Shown one piece after another: positions 22,666 through 33,330 of a stretch of 64,000 nt of DNA (the stretch's first letter is position 1; every line of letters begins with the position of its first letter). This DNA is from Prorocentrum cordatum (taxonomy: Eukaryota > Sar > Dinophyceae > Prorocentrales > Prorocentraceae), in assembly GCA_963575745.1 (NCBI GenBank), contig CAUYUJ010022059.1, forward strand, positions 757,743 to 821,742. Reading direction: 5' to 3'. The notes beneath the pieces were generated by a model that was not told the origin of the DNA, searched no databases, and was given only the letters and a program-made list of their open reading frames with translations. The translations under genes were made by a program, and so were the position numbers.

Positions 22666-22920
22666 GCAGTGCGCGGCCCCCTCCCGGCAGGCTTAGCCCG
22701 AGCGCAGCCCACCTTAACCAGAACGCAGCCCGGTTTGACGCTAAGAGCTTCGGCAGCGCAGCTCACCTTACCCCAGAGGCCCTGGCGAGTGCACTCAATT
22801 TGAGCCCGAAGAGCGAAGAGGGTCCGGTGAGTGCACGCCGCCTGAACGGAGAAAGTTCCGACAGTCCAGCTTGTCTTACCCCTGAGGGGTGGGAGAGTGC
22901 ACCCAGGCACCCGGCTTGAA
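22666..22920 (+). repeat. Diverged ~45-bp tandem repeat with open frame
   Basis: A plus-strand open frame (22500-22919) contains five or six degenerate units reading SAAHLN, SAAHLTPEA, SALNLSPKS, SARRLNGES and SPACLTPEG. At DNA level the core is AG.GCAGC.CACCTTA.CC. It ends just before the putative 5' end of the giant element. Possibly a coding remnant; no family recognised. Confidence 0.5.
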
Positions 22921-22952
22921 GCCCGAGGTCTGGGACAGCGCATGGAATTCTT

Positions 22953-22975
22953 GACGCCTCGCGTATCCCCACCAG
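22953..22975 (-). repeat. GCGCGAAGCGTC end motif (minus orientation)
   Basis: The minus strand reads TGGTGGGGATACGCGAGGCG then TCAAGAATTCC. This is the terminal motif of the 850-bp composite repeat found at 52.2, 55.3, 57.0, 61.6 and 63.9 kb. It ends 2 nt before the relict spliced leader. Confidence 0.65.
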
Positions 22976-22977
22976 CG

Positions 22978-22997
22978 TCCGTAGCCTCTGGCTCAAG
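22978..22997 (+). other. Relict spliced leader (shortened)
   Basis: Reads T, CCGTAGCC, TCT, GGCTCAAG. Both 8-nt flanks of the dinoflagellate leader are exact; the central ATTTT is replaced by TCT. No GT follows, so it is not an SL RNA gene. Its position directly before the first open frames of the giant element suggests that the copied RNA was trans-spliced. Confidence 0.7.
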
Positions 22998-24851
22998 CCG
23001 TCTCTGGGCCCCGGCCCCTCGGCCGGGTCTCCCAGCTCAAGGGGATTTCCCCCAGGAGTTTTTCGGGCCGCGCGGTTCCCCCCGGGCCGCGCCGGCCATA
23101 GCAGACTCCCTGGATCCCTCTCCTTGGGTTTCACGCAGCAGCTTGGCCCAGGTCGGGCTTAGCATGGATGGGCGACCGATCGACGACGGTCCTGACTTCC
23201 CTGGTGCGACGACGACCGTGTCGCCAGTCGACGACCGTGTGGCCCACGGACTGGCAGACTCAAGGCATCCTCACCCTGGATCACAGGACACCATCCCGCC
23301 AGGGCAGCCGTCGCCCCTCGCCCCCTGGGACGTGAACGCTCCCGTCGACGTTGCGTGCACACGAGAACCGATGGCCTTCAGCCAAAAACGGGAAGTCGGG
23401 GGGACACGTTCAACCCCGCGATACTCACTGACATAGCGACCTTCAGTCGCTTCCCTGGGATTGACAACGACAGGCATGACGCCCTCCCGCCTAGCTTATC
23501 CCCCTCCCTCACCCCTACCCTTCCCATGCCCATTGCTGGGCGCCCAATTTCCTTCTCTCCTGGCGGTGCAGGGCAGAGCTGGATCGCTCACGGCGATACC
23601 AGGATCACGGGGGGCGAGGGCCCCACTCCAGAACAAGCGAATCCCCCGACGGACCCAGGTTCGAACGGGTCGCGAACGGACGATCGACAGAGAGATGCCC
23701 CTGGCGACCGACCCAGGGGCTTCAACGACGACGACGGGGGACTATGGTTGGGGCCTCCCCAGAGGGTGACCGCGGGTGTGACAGGAGGGGAGACGGTCAG
23801 ACGCCTGCCCTCGGACCCGACTCGCATCACAGAGGCTTGCGCCTTCACTCCGCCGAGCGTCCCCCCTTGGACACTTCCACGCTGAGAGAAGCAGCCCTCA
23901 GCTGCGAATTGGCCAACCATGCCACCACGGAGACCCATGCCCTCGCCGCGCAGCCGACTTCCCCTGCGGACGTTGGCAGAGGGCTCGATGGCGATCGCCG
24001 CACCCCCGCCGCCCCCCACGGATGCAGCAGAATGGACATAGAAGATTGGGCCTTCAGCCCTTGGAGCGAACTGTGAGATAGCAGATTTGAGGGAGTCTGC
24101 TGCTAGGGACTCCTCATGTGGACTGGCGGGCGCCGGCTGCGACGCGGCGGTCAGCCGCCCCTCTGGCCACCTCCGTAATCCCGAGGACTCTCGTCCGCCC
24201 CCCGCCCCACAGGCTGGCAGTTTCAGGCGGGGCGAACCTCTTGCTCGGGACTCTCACACGGAACGAACCTTCAGCTGGAGGCCCCAAGGCACATCGAGCA
24301 ACCTCAGAGAGGACGAGCCTTCAGCTCGAGAATCGGAGACGGCACCAATGGTCGTCGGGAGTGCCGCTGGGCATGTGGCCACGAGCGGCGACGGGAGTCG
24401 CCGCGCGCCCGCCGCCCTTCCTGGAGTTGACAGCACTGCGCACGTAGAGAATGGGCCTTCAGCCCGAGGAGCTCCCTGCGAGACAGCAGCTTTGAGCGAT
24501 CCTGCAGCTTGGGGCGCCCCAAGTGGACTGTTCGGCGCCGACGGCGACGCAACGACCAGTCAACTCCCTGGGCACTCCTGCAACCCCGACGACTTTCGTC
24601 AGCCACCCGCCCCCCAGTCGGACAGTCGCGGATGTGACGAGCCTTCAGCTCGAGATCCTCACGCGGAACGAGCCTTCAGCTCGAGGGTCCAAGGCGTATC
24701 GGGCAACCACAGAAGTGACGAGCCTTTAGCTCGAGGTCCAGAGACAGTGCCAATGGACTTAGGGAGAGGTTCAGAGGCCGTGACCACGAACGGAGACGAC
24801 TTCGACCCTCCTGGGACTCCTGGTGTTCCCGTGCTGGGCCCTCCCTATTAG
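22998..24851 (+). CDS. N-terminal Pro/Gly-rich region, repeated modules (broken)
   Basis: The first ATG after the leader is at 23164 (MDGRPIDDGPDFPG). The frame appears to shift in a G6 run near 23400 and in a C6 run near 23866, and again near 24065, so the segments in frames 1, 0, 2 and 0 belong together. The second half holds two tandem modules of about 400 bp (about 24040-24440 and 24441-24840). Shared landmarks are PSGHLRNPEDSRPPPAPQ with PGHSCNPDDFRQPPAPQ, then HTERTFSW with HAERAFSS, and ETAPMVVG with ETVPMDLG; a partial third lies just upstream. It is low in hydrophobic residues and probably disordered. No known domain. It ends at a TAG (24849-24851), after which the same frame stays open. 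Confidence 0.45.
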
Positions 24852-25107
24852 GTGGGCCCCCACGCCAGCTGCGGGCGACCGACCGACCACGCCGACTCCG
24901 ACGTTGACGGGGCCAGCCCTGCAATGGGACCACCCCTGGGAAGGCGCGCCGAAGACCGTGCGACAGGCGCAGACAGCATTCCGAACAGATCGAACGGCTT
25001 TCGCCTTGACTCCGCCGCCCCTCTCCCTGGAGGCACGGGCGCTGACGCCAGGGCCGCGCCCAACCTCCGCGCCGCTAACCTCACAGAAGAGACTGGCCTT
25101 CAGCCAG
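23372..25107 (+). repeat. CTTCA-loop hairpin cluster
   Basis: Small inverted repeats with a 5-nt loop, usually CTTCA, and stems of 4-6 bp that differ but still pair. 23372-23384 TGGC/GCCA; 23435-23451 AGCGAC/GTCGCT; 23891-23905 GCAGC/GCTGC (loop CCTCA); 24048-24060 GGGC/GCCC; 24314-24328, 24638-24652 and 24669-24683 CGAGC/GCTCG; 24453-24465 GGGC/GCCC; 24719-24733 CGAGC/GCTCG (loop CTTTA); 25093-25107 CTGGC/GCCAG. A decayed copy lies at 24264-24278. They are read in all three frames (DEPSAR, RAFSSR, TGLQPA), so protein constraint does not explain them. Confidence 0.75.
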
Positions 25108-26160
25108 CAGGGAGAGAGCAAGAGTCGGGTGGGCCTGGCAGCAGCGGCCACAGAGAGGCACGCCCTTCCGCTGAGACGACCGACCGTAACCGACCTTCCC
25201 TGGGAACGACGACGGGGTTGTCCACGGGACGGCCTCACGCACCCAACGCTAACAGGGTCTCTGCTAATCCCGCCGTCGGGACAGGTTCCCTGGTCGATCG
25301 GATCGATCACATCGGACCTCCGATCTCTGCCGCGGGATCGCCTCGCGCCTCCCTTCCCTCGCCCACCTGCTCCTCCCCCAATGTTTCCCCTCCCGACCCA
25401 CCCCCTGGGCTGGGGCGTCCAGACGGCCCCCCTTGCGGCCTTGGCCGCGGCCACGAAGACCCGTCTCAAGGTCGGGAGCGGGGGCCCCTCCTATGGGCGG
25501 ACAACGGCCCCCCGTTCGCGTTGAGATGCGCGGCTCCCAGAGCTCCCTCCATGCCCGAACCGCCCTCCTACCCCTCCCCCGACCTTGCCCTGGAGGAAGA
25601 ACTGCGGAGGGAAAACCAGATCGCCCCCTCGGAAGCTGAGGGCCCCAGTCAAGCCCAGAGAGACAGAGGGCAATGCGCTGCCGACCTCCACGCTCGAGGG
25701 TTGTTGGACGCCACAGGACGCGCGAACGCTAGCTGGGCAGCCAGTCGGGAGGCGGACGAACCCATGCGTGGCCCGCGCGTTGCGGACGCTAGGGTCGCTG
25801 GCAGGGGGGGCACCATGAACGCCCTCCGCCGCCACCTAGTGCGCATCGACGGCCCCTGGCGCGAGATCCCCGATCGAAGGGCACCGAGGACGCCACGCGA
25901 GACCAGCAACCTGGAGCTCCTCACGCACCATGCGTGGAGGGGGCATCGCCCTGGTCACCCAGGCATACGAGCAGACAGCCCCTTGCGCGCGGCTCCAGCA
26001 GAAGCCCTCCGCCCTGGACCTGTTTCGCAACGAGCCACTTCAGCCCCAATCCTCGCCATCTTGGACCTCTCCTGGCTCGTTTGGTCCGTCACGGGAACTA
26101 CGAAGGGCGCCTTGGGGGTGTGCAGCCGGACCCGATACAGGTCCTCGCTTTTCGCTTCGC
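24852..26160 (+). CDS. Pro/Arg-rich continuation of N-terminal region
   Basis: Same frame as the preceding region, directly after TAG 24849-24851 (the apparent GTG start is only the next codon). About 440 codons, rich in Pro, Arg, Ala and Gly, probably disordered. The sequence turns less biased near the end, where coding seems to pass to another frame at about 26090. No known domain. Likely part of the gag-like N-terminal protein. Confidence 0.4.
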
Positions 26161-26829
26161 GAGCATCACCCATGACCCCAGTATGAGAAGGGAAAGATTG
26201 GACGCCGATGATCCCTCCGTGGCGGAAAGGCAACAAGCGCGTCTCGAATACGTGGCCATGGTCGCTGCAGCGCATTACTGCGACATTGGCATGGAGCTCC
26301 CGAATGGATTCGACACAGACAGGATGCCATGCCCACCAGATCTCCCGATGACGCAGTGCCCCCGCACAGTAGCGGCCCCAACCGACCAGACGGGACCCAG
26401 GACCCCATGGATGACGAAATCAGGGAGTATGCGCATAGAGTCCCAATTCATGAGCGCAGACAGAACATAGTTCACTTTCCGGACCATGGGGACATCAGAC
26501 AGTGGGCCATCAGGAGGGGAAATCTTGGACGGTTTGGGGATGACGTACATTCGAGACGACAAGCAGGTAGAGGCCCAGTACCATGGGTAGAGCCCGCCCT
26601 TACAGGAATAACTGCCAGCTCAATGGGCATCCCTGGGGTACCGACTCAAGGGGGCGACAGTAGCGACAACGCATGGCCCTGGTCCACCACAGCGCATCGA
26701 CTACTGTTGCGGGACTTCTTCTGCCCGGCCCAACGATGCGACTTCTGCGGTTCGTGGATGCTCCGAGACCCCACTGGACGACGCTGTATCACCTGCCACA
26801 GGTTGGCGAACCCATGGAGCTACAACTAG
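26080..26829 (+). CDS. Zinc-finger segment (CxxC...CxxC), broken
   Basis: Frame 2 carries a convincing segment (RLVRHGNYEGRLGG, AFRFASITHDPSMRRERL, ARLEYVAMVAAAHYCDIG) to about 26360. Coding then moves to frame 1 (MDDEIREYAHRVPIHERRQ), ending with TAG at 26827-26829. Near the end lies RCDFCGSWMLRDPTGRRC, then ITCHRL: Cys-x2-Cys-x14-Cys-x2-Cys, a treble-clef or ribbon-like zinc site. The frame change is a single-base event. Possible role: nucleic-acid binding part of a gag-like protein (inference). Confidence 0.5.
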
Positions 26830-26912
26830 GGTGAGCGGCAATCAGGCGACCTCCCGCAGGGTCACCCAGACGCAGACCCGGAGCAGCCACTCAACAGGCA
26901 CGCGCTCGACCT

Positions 26913-28577
26913 TTGGACACCACCCTGCTGTTGCAGCTCGTCAGAGCGGGCATGCGGTACGTCCCAGTCGCAGAGCATCTCTACTCCCCAGCCCAACCTG
27001 GCCCCTCCGACTTCACCTCGACCTGGCTCGTGGGCGAACTCCTGGGAGCCTGGAGACATATGGTGGCCCAAGCCTCAGGCCTGGCTGAAATCTGGTCGTA
27101 CGAAGGCACCGTAGGCCTCGAAGACTTTGGAGGCGATTGGCAACTTCGCACAGCAACGGTCTCCCTTGCCTTACTCTGCTCCGCGCCAGACTCCTGGGCC
27201 CTTAATGTCTGCCAGAAAATACGTCGCGTCCTCAGGACCTGCCCAGAAGGACGACTAGATGGCTGGTTCCCTCCGCAGCTCTATCACGACGACCCGAGCA
27301 CGTACCCACCATCGCACTGGAGGGGCCCCCCGTCGAGTAGGACAACCGCGACCGTCGCGATAGGACCGAACACCGTGGCACACCTGGACGATCTCCGCTG
27401 GCTAAGCGCCACCATCGGCGGGAACCACCTGGACCGCGCCATAAGCGACGCACGAGACGGCATGGTCCTCAGCAGACGCTGGTGGCACAACAGAGACAGT
27501 CCACACTCCCAGGCAGCCGAGGTCATGAGAGGCGCACTACAGGCAGCAGCGCGCGCCGACTGGCGCCCAATACATACCCAAATGGGGCAAGGTACCCCCC
27601 GGGGAAACCTCGTCACAGACGCCGTTATCCGGCGCCTGCAGGCAGACAGTGGTGACCGTGACCACGAGCGTGCTGGGCGCCCCAGCGGTGGACACTCCCC
27701 CATGGATGTAGACAACCCCTGGCGCGACAGGAGGGGCCCCACTGGCGGAGAGGGGAGCGGAGCGACAGCCCCCCACAGACCCCTCCCAGACCCCGTGGAG
27801 GACCTATCCCATGCGGAGCGCTCCCAGAGAGAGGCCTTCATCGATGAGGTGCGGCGAATCAGGAGGATGGTGGCCAGTAGCTCCGTCACCCCAGGCATGC
27901 GGTGGAGTAGAATCTTGGTTCCCTTCACATGGGGCACTGCTACGGACAGGGGTCGGAGCGTGCTCGAGCAGGCGTTTAGGACCATCAATATCAGTACTAC
28001 CATCATCAACCAGGCAGCCACCTGGTGGAGAGCACGAGGCGTCTTCTCATACAGGGACGCCCAGGTAGTCCTTGCTTCAGAAGAAGACACATCTTCCAGG
28101 GCCACCGGATCCACGCTCGAGGCACCCGAAGTAGGCAGCTACATTGCACCACAGCTGCAGGAACGAATGATGCTGCACCTAGACGCGAATGGCTCCCTTC
28201 AGACCGCCATCCTGTCAGGGGATCGGCAGGCAGTAGAAGCCGGAGCGAGGTTGCGAGCGGGGCAGGCCAGGACCGAGCAGAGGTCGAATCCAAGAAATCG
28301 CTGGCCCACGCACGAAAGAAGAGCGCGCCCTGGAGCGGAGGCCGCGACCGCGGAAGCTGCGAGCACAACCACGCCCTGGCACGCGGACATACGACAGTTG
28401 CTCAACCGAGCGAACTTTGCTATCCCTCAGGGCAGACTACCACCAGGCAGCACGAGAGAAGAACACCTAGACAGGCTCATCCGCACACTTGACGCCAGGC
28501 AGCGAGTCGAGGGACGAGGAGGGGGCAGGCAGAGGGACCATGCCTGCCCCAGAAGGAAGGACTTCCGTCAGCGGTGA
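26913..28577 (+). CDS. Gag-like ORF, unknown domain
   Basis: Longest clean frame in the left half, about 554 codons, with mixed hydrophobic and charged composition unlike the flanks. The first part looks globular and helical (LVRAGMRYVPVAEHLYSP, SYEGTVGLEDFGGDW, LALLCSAPDSWAL), followed by a Pro/Gly linker containing SPMDVDNPWRDRRG. A second globular part follows (QREAFIDEVRRIRRMV, LEQAFRTINISTTIINQ, TWWRARGVFSYRDA) and a basic tail. The listed start is a TTG, so the true start is unknown or the frame is part of a longer polyprotein. It ends in TGA, but the same frame stays open for another 220 codons. No family recognised; gag-like by position only. Confidence 0.5.
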   Translation: MDTTLLLQLVRAGMRYVPVAEHLYSPAQPGPSDFTSTWLVGELLGAWRHMVAQASGLAEIWSYEGTVGLEDFGGDWQLRTATVSLALLCSAPDSWALNVCQKIRRVLRTCPEGRLDGWFPPQLYHDDPSTYPPSHWRGPPSSRTTATVAIGPNTVAHLDDLRWLSATIGGNHLDRAISDARDGMVLSRRWWHNRDSPHSQAAEVMRGALQAAARADWRPIHTQMGQGTPRGNLVTDAVIRRLQADSGDRDHERAGRPSGGHSPMDVDNPWRDRRGPTGGEGSGATAPHRPLPDPVEDLSHAERSQREAFIDEVRRIRRMVASSSVTPGMRWSRILVPFTWGTATDRGRSVLEQAFRTINISTTIINQAATWWRARGVFSYRDAQVVLASEEDTSSRATGSTLEAPEVGSYIAPQLQERMMLHLDANGSLQTAILSGDRQAVEAGARLRAGQARTEQRSNPRNRWPTHERRARPGAEAATAEAASTTTPWHADIRQLLNRANFAIPQGRLPPGSTREEHLDRLIRTLDARQRVEGRGGGRQRDHACPRRKDFRQR

Positions 28578-29046
28578 TCAGGCACAGTGCCTGGCGCAGA
28601 GCATGCTGCTAGACCACAGAGCAAACGGGCAGCCAGGCTCCTGGATCTCCAGAGCCCTGTGGCTATGCCTGGCGCCACACTACTTCCCCCTCCTGAGGCC
28701 AGTACTGACTGTGCGGGCGGTGTGACTGTGCGGGCGGTGGACTCCCGGCCTTACGACGTACTCTACCGTTGGATGACGAGAGCCGAGATGCACACACCGG
28801 AAGACGTGGTTACCTGTCTCCGAAGGGAGGTGCCAGGAGCCAATCTAGCGCCATACTCTGAACTCACTAACCTGCAGATCCAAGCCCTCATTTGTCACCT
28901 CGGCGAGGCGGCTAGCCTGACACATCTTGACGCTAGTGTCTCCGCCAGAGCCCTCATCGAGAGCCCGGGGGACGGCCTCGCCCAGATTGGCCACCCCCCC
29001 GGAGACAACGCCAGACTTCCCCCGGAGAACATGGACGCTGTAAAGG
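28578..29046 (+). CDS. Linker domain upstream of RING finger
   Basis: Continues the frame of 26913-28577 after the TGA at 28575-28577. Contains a compact stretch (YDVLYRWMTRAEMHTPEDV, LAPYSELTNLQIQALICHL) that looks like real coding sequence. Coding then passes into another frame inside the C8 run at 29048-29055, which leads straight into the RING finger. Confidence 0.45.
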
Positions 29047-29859
29047 TCCCCCCCCTGGGACCTGGACGTAGCTATTCCCTTATGCATGATCTGCAGCGAA
29101 AACATCGTGGGATTCGCAGAAGTCTTGATGCCGTGCGGTCACTTGTTCCACGCCGAATGTCTGAGCCAGTGGAGGGTGAGCCAGCCAACACAGGCCCACT
29201 CCTACGGAAGATGTTTCCCAGTAAATTGCCCGAATTGCCGCTCCAACGACAGGGGTAGCATCACCGTAAGGCTGCCAGGGCGAGTCTGCGACGCTGATGC
29301 CGCCGCCGTGGCGGTACCACCAGACCTGCTGCAACTCCGTGACGGTACCCTAGCCCCGCTGCAGCCTTTCCTGGGTCTTCACGAGCTAGCCGAGGTCGTC
29401 AGGCACCTGGCCCAGGACCTGGACTGCCTCAGAGCGCAGACACTCTCTATTCGACGGCCCCATACATGTGTCACGCTGTCGGACATGCGCAGGATCCACG
29501 AGCATGTGAGCGGGAGTAGGGCTGCCTTCGAGATGCAACAGGCCCCGATGGACGTGGACGGAACCCCACCCGACGGTGGAGACGGCACGAACCCCGACGA
29601 CACGCAGAGCAGCTCGCAGAGCCCTGGAACCCCGCCGCCACCACGACCCCTCGGCCCCACCAGTAGGGCAGACAGGACACGACAGGCTCCGAGGATCACC
29701 TTCGAAAGATGGGCCCTACTTCTCGGACGGAATCCACCAGAGGACGAACCCAGGAGGAGAGGACCTATGCGGTTCCCTGTGGGACTGCTAACCACGGCGG
29801 TCCGGGACATTGCAGCCGATCTGGTAATCTCCAGAACCCGTACATCGACGATCGAGTAG
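29044..29859 (+). CDS. RING-finger domain protein segment
   Basis: In frame 1 from 29044: PWDLDVAIPLCMICSEN, then VLMPCGHLFHAECLSQW and, after 14 residues, VNCPNCRSN. That is the C3HC4/C3H2C3 RING spacing, C-x2-C, then C-x-H-x3-H-x2-C (CGHLFHAEC), then C-x2-C, with the Trp after the sixth ligand typical of E3 ligases that bind E2 enzymes. The rest is less clear, with the linker QAPMDVDGTPPDGGD (PMDVD also occurs in the upstream gag-like ORF) and a final RITFERWALLLGRNPPED. The frame ends at 29859 while coding moves to frame 0 at about 29830. Expected role: ubiquitin or SUMO ligase activity on host or element proteins (inference). A RING in a LINE is unusual. Confidence 0.7.
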   Translation, partial: RSPPWDLDVAIPLCMICSENIVGFAEVLMPCGHLFHAECLSQWRVSQPTQAHSYGRCFPVNCPNCRSNDRGSITVRLPGRVCDADAAAVAVPPDLLQLRDGTLAPLQPFLGLHELAEVVRHLAQDLDCLRAQTLSIRRPHTCVTLSDMRRIHEHVSGSRAAFEMQQAPMDVDGTPPDGGDGTNPDDTQSSSQSPGTPPPPRPLGPTSRADRTRQAPRITFERWALLLGRNPPEDEPRRRGPMRFPVGLLTTAVRDIAADLVISRTRTSTIE

Positions 29860-30683
29860 CCGACGAGACCGGAGTCACGTTTGCCCCCGCAGGCCCCGAC
29901 GCCTGGGAGCATATCAAAGCCTTGGTCACGGAACGCAGAGACCAGCCCCCTGGGAGCGCCGTCCCAACGATCCTCATGGTAGACGCGCAAGCTACACAGA
30001 TGGACGCTGCCCTGGCGGCAGCTTCTGCAGCGGGATGCCCGTGCTGTGTTCTCGCCCTGGCCACAGAGGGAGTGCCACCCCCTGGAGGACCGGACCCCAT
30101 CGAGCTCGCGACCCTGGCAAACGCGCAGTGGGGGTACCGAGCGACCAGCAAGATCGCTCACCTCGTCCCGATCGGTTACCCCTACCGAACCGGCAAGCCC
30201 AGCCCACCAATGCAACAGCTTTTTGCGGCGCAGTTCGACATAGCAGGCAGAACACTTCGCACAATTCTGGCCCCGTCAATAGTCGTACACTGGGGAGGGA
30301 GGTCTGGGGACACCTCCGACGCTCTACACATCCTAACCCCCGAGAGCGGCAACGACGGCGTCGTCGCGCAGATCATGCGGTGGAAGGAAGAACTAAGACA
30401 ATCCTGCAACGGTATGATCTCGGCCGAGTGGGTCACCACGAGAGTACAGCTCCCCAGAGACGAAGTTCTAAGGCACCAGGGACTCGAGATGCTCTTCCAT
30501 CATGTACTTCGCTGTCGGGCAGCGAGGCCCATGAGTGGAGAGGACGGCCTGCGTGCCCCTCTGGACAAATTACAGGCGGCAGCTCAAATCACCACGCTGG
30601 CCCACCAGACGGCGTGCATCTGGAGAGCCCACGAGACGAGTGACTCAGTGCACATCCCAGCTCCCCCAGAGCAATATGCTTAG
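29825..30683 (+). CDS. Unknown globular domain
   Basis: Frame 0, about 280 codons of well-balanced composition: DRVADETGVTFAPAGPDAW, TILMVDAQATQMDAALA, LVPIGYPYRTGKPSPPMQ, RTLRTILAPSIVVHWG and so on. The alternating beta/alpha look is consistent with a compact enzyme-like or capsid-like fold, but I recognise no motif. It ends with TAG at 30681-30683. The next frame starts in overlap (ICLAHSIASATAGAM), pointing to a one-base deletion rather than a true end. Confidence 0.45.
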
Positions 30684-31777
30684 CCCACTCCATTGCTTCC
30701 GCGACAGCCGGGGCCATGGGGCACAGAGTGGGAATTTGCGGGACAGGGCTTCTCCTGCTCGCTACTCCAGAAAGGATTGCCGCCCCTGTCCTGAGGCACC
30801 TCCGGGACGAATTCTCGCGCAATTTTGGAGACGGATTCTCCTCACCAGCACTAGGACCACGCCGCATCCTCGTGGAAGGACCCTGGGATGGTGGACCCTC
30901 ATTCGTACGCCTTTCCGACCCCGAGGACGGCTTCCACCTGCGGTGGAACCTCGCTGACATGGGACAAACACGGCTGGCTGACGTCATGCAAGCCGTAGAG
31001 GCCACCACCGGACATGACACTGTCGAGCAGGTCTCCACCGTGTATGCCTGGTTCCCAGGCGTCTCTGATCACAGGTACATGACACAAGGTCGCATACGCC
31101 TGGCTGCGGCTGATGCCATGGCAGCTGCCTTTGTAGGCACCAGCTGCATAGTGATCGGAGCCCAGACTATCAGGATCTTCCCCGCGACGCCAAGCATGGA
31201 TCCCATGCACAGAGCAGCCGCGGTATCCAGGGAGCAACAGGAGCACGTGGATGCCTTGGCCAGCACCTCCGTCCGGCAAGCCCCCAGGCGCGCCATTCAG
31301 CCCCAAATACTCGAGATCACCACGATGGATAGGCACGGGGCTCAGCTTGGTGAAGTTCGCCCTCGTAGCATGCGCCCAGATGCGTGGCTCCCTGGGCGCA
31401 GCACGCTCCGGCTCTACTCAGCCGCGGTCGGCTCGGCGAATGCGCAGATACTAACTCGGCTCTGGCCGCTACCGGACGGCCCGAACGGTACCTCGCACCC
31501 AGCCAACACCAGGGCCGCCCCACCTGTCATCACAGACGACTGGCTCCGGGACAACGCCAGGGTAATGAGCAGGAGTGCGCCCAACACGGTATCCAATGAG
31601 TTTCATGGAGGAGGCCTGCGGGACTACGAGACGGTTCTCCAGCCCGGAGAATACTTGCTCGCGGCAGTAGCGGCCGGTGGAGCCGTTGAGGTTAGCACGA
31701 GCGGCGAAGCTGGTTTCCTCTTCACCTCAGTCCCTACCTGGGTGACGATACTCCTCCCCGCGGACGCCGACAATTAG
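30684..31777 (+). CDS. Unknown globular domain
   Basis: Frame 2, ATG at 30716 but open upstream to about 30660. Landmarks: GLLLLATPERIAAPVLRHL, SFVRLSDPEDGFHLRWNL, YAWFPGVSDHRYMTQGRI, CIVIGAQTIRIFPATP and YETVLQPGEYLLAAVAAGG. No family recognised. It ends with TAG at 31775-31777, and frame 0 (overlapping) continues directly. Confidence 0.45.
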
Positions 31778-32606
31778 AGCAGCCGCAAGAGGCGCAGACA
31801 GACCACAAGCCAGACTGAAACTGCAGCTTGCAGCTGGTCCAATCCACGCTGCACGCCTGGATTCCGCCCCCGCGGCGACCCCAACTCCCGCCTCCGTGGG
31901 ACTGCGGGTCAACGCACCTTCCCAGCAACCGCCCCCCAGGCGCACCACCGCATCCCTCAACCCACTCCCTGGACCAGCCCGGCCCACGCACTTCCCAGAA
32001 CTAGCCGAAGTGCTCGTGAGCGCATGTAGACCCTCTCCGGCCGACCTGGTGCGAGCTGACGAAGACGCAGTAGGCATTGCGCGGGGCATGTTGGGTAGAT
32101 TCGCTGCGGTTGTCCCTGAGCAAGCGGTCCACGACATGGCACGGGGCGTGCAGCGCCGGATCGCTCTCGAAATCCGAAGGCAACTGGAAGGCCGGCCCAT
32201 ACAGAGGTACAACTGGGACATGTTCGCCGCAATCTGGATCCTGCAGCTAGCTAACCCGGGGAACCTGGCCCGTGACCACGTCTGGCAGTTCATCCGGGAG
32301 CTCGGAATTCGAGAGGATGTCACGAGACAGCTCCCTTTCACGCAATGGCTCGCGCCTGAACCCGACACCACGTATTCAGCACACCAGCCATGGTTCGAAG
32401 TCCCTGGATCCAGAGGTGCAGACGTTGACGCCGCCACCACGCATCCCATCCCAGAGAGTGTCACCAGCGCCCTGGACGCCCTGATCAACAGGCTCTCAAA
32501 CCTCCACTGGGAGGAGCGGCAGCGCCACGATCCTGGTAGGGTGACCCGGGGACAGAGGAGGCCCCCAGGCAACCAGAACCACGGGCGCGGGGGACAGGCC
32601 TGTTGA
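31778..32606 (+). CDS. Unknown helical domain
   Basis: Frame 0, open from about 31773, listed start GTG 31896. Helical middle part (LAEVLVSACRPSPADLV, VGIARGMLGRFAAVVPEQ, AAIWILQLANPGNLARD, LDALINRLSNLHWEERQ) and a basic Gly/Arg-rich tail that could bind nucleic acid. It ends in TGA at 32604-32606 beside a G5 run; frame 1 continues. Confidence 0.45.
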
Positions 32607-33330
32607 CCCTCCAGGTGTGAACGAGCGCAGAAGCCGCAGCCGGGCGAACAACGAGACGGGAGTCGCAGGCACGCAAGCCAGCGACGTGGGGCCGTCAGCC
32701 ACCCCAGTTCCTGGATCGACTGCTCTCCCGACATGCCCTGGGTTGACGATAGCGCCGACAGTGCAGACAAGGACAGGCCCCAACGGTGAATCTAGCGACA
32801 GCCATGCTATGAACGCGAGTGGGACACAACCACAGACTTTGGTAGCTGCACCTGAACAGGGTGCGACACCACCATCCCTGGCCAGGTCGACAGGCGGCAG
32901 AGAGGTGGACAACGACATAGGCCGCGAGGTTAACATCAGGCAAGCTCCCCCGCGGGTGACCCCTGTGAATCCCGCGACACCCAGTGGTGGATCTGCGCGG
33001 ACCCGTGCCCCGGTCCACGAAACCAGACCGAGCCTTGGAAGCGCAGAAGACCCCGCGCCAACCGACACCTCTGCTGAGACAGCAGGAGTAAGTGGAGCGG
33101 GCACCACAGGCAGTCCCGAGAACCACACCGGCGCAGGCGCGCCCAGAGGCGATCAGACCTCTCCAGCAGACGCGCATGCCAGCCTGGAGCAGCCCACGAC
33201 TGGGAACGATGGGCCATGACTCCGGCCAGCGCCAGAGACGCGCAGTGAACACCCGCGACCACCAGGGCAACGAACAGGTGGGGGGAAGGATCCCCGACAA
33301 CCGCACCTCCACGGGCCCCAACTGACCCGG
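32600..33330 (+). CDS. Disordered Thr/Pro/Gly linker
   Basis: Frame 1 to 33219, then frame 2 to 33325. About 240 codons dominated by Thr, Pro, Ser, Gly and Ala with scattered acidic residues (RSRANNETGVAGTQASDVG, ASLEQPTTGNDG). No domain; likely a flexible linker between the modules on either side. Confidence 0.35.
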
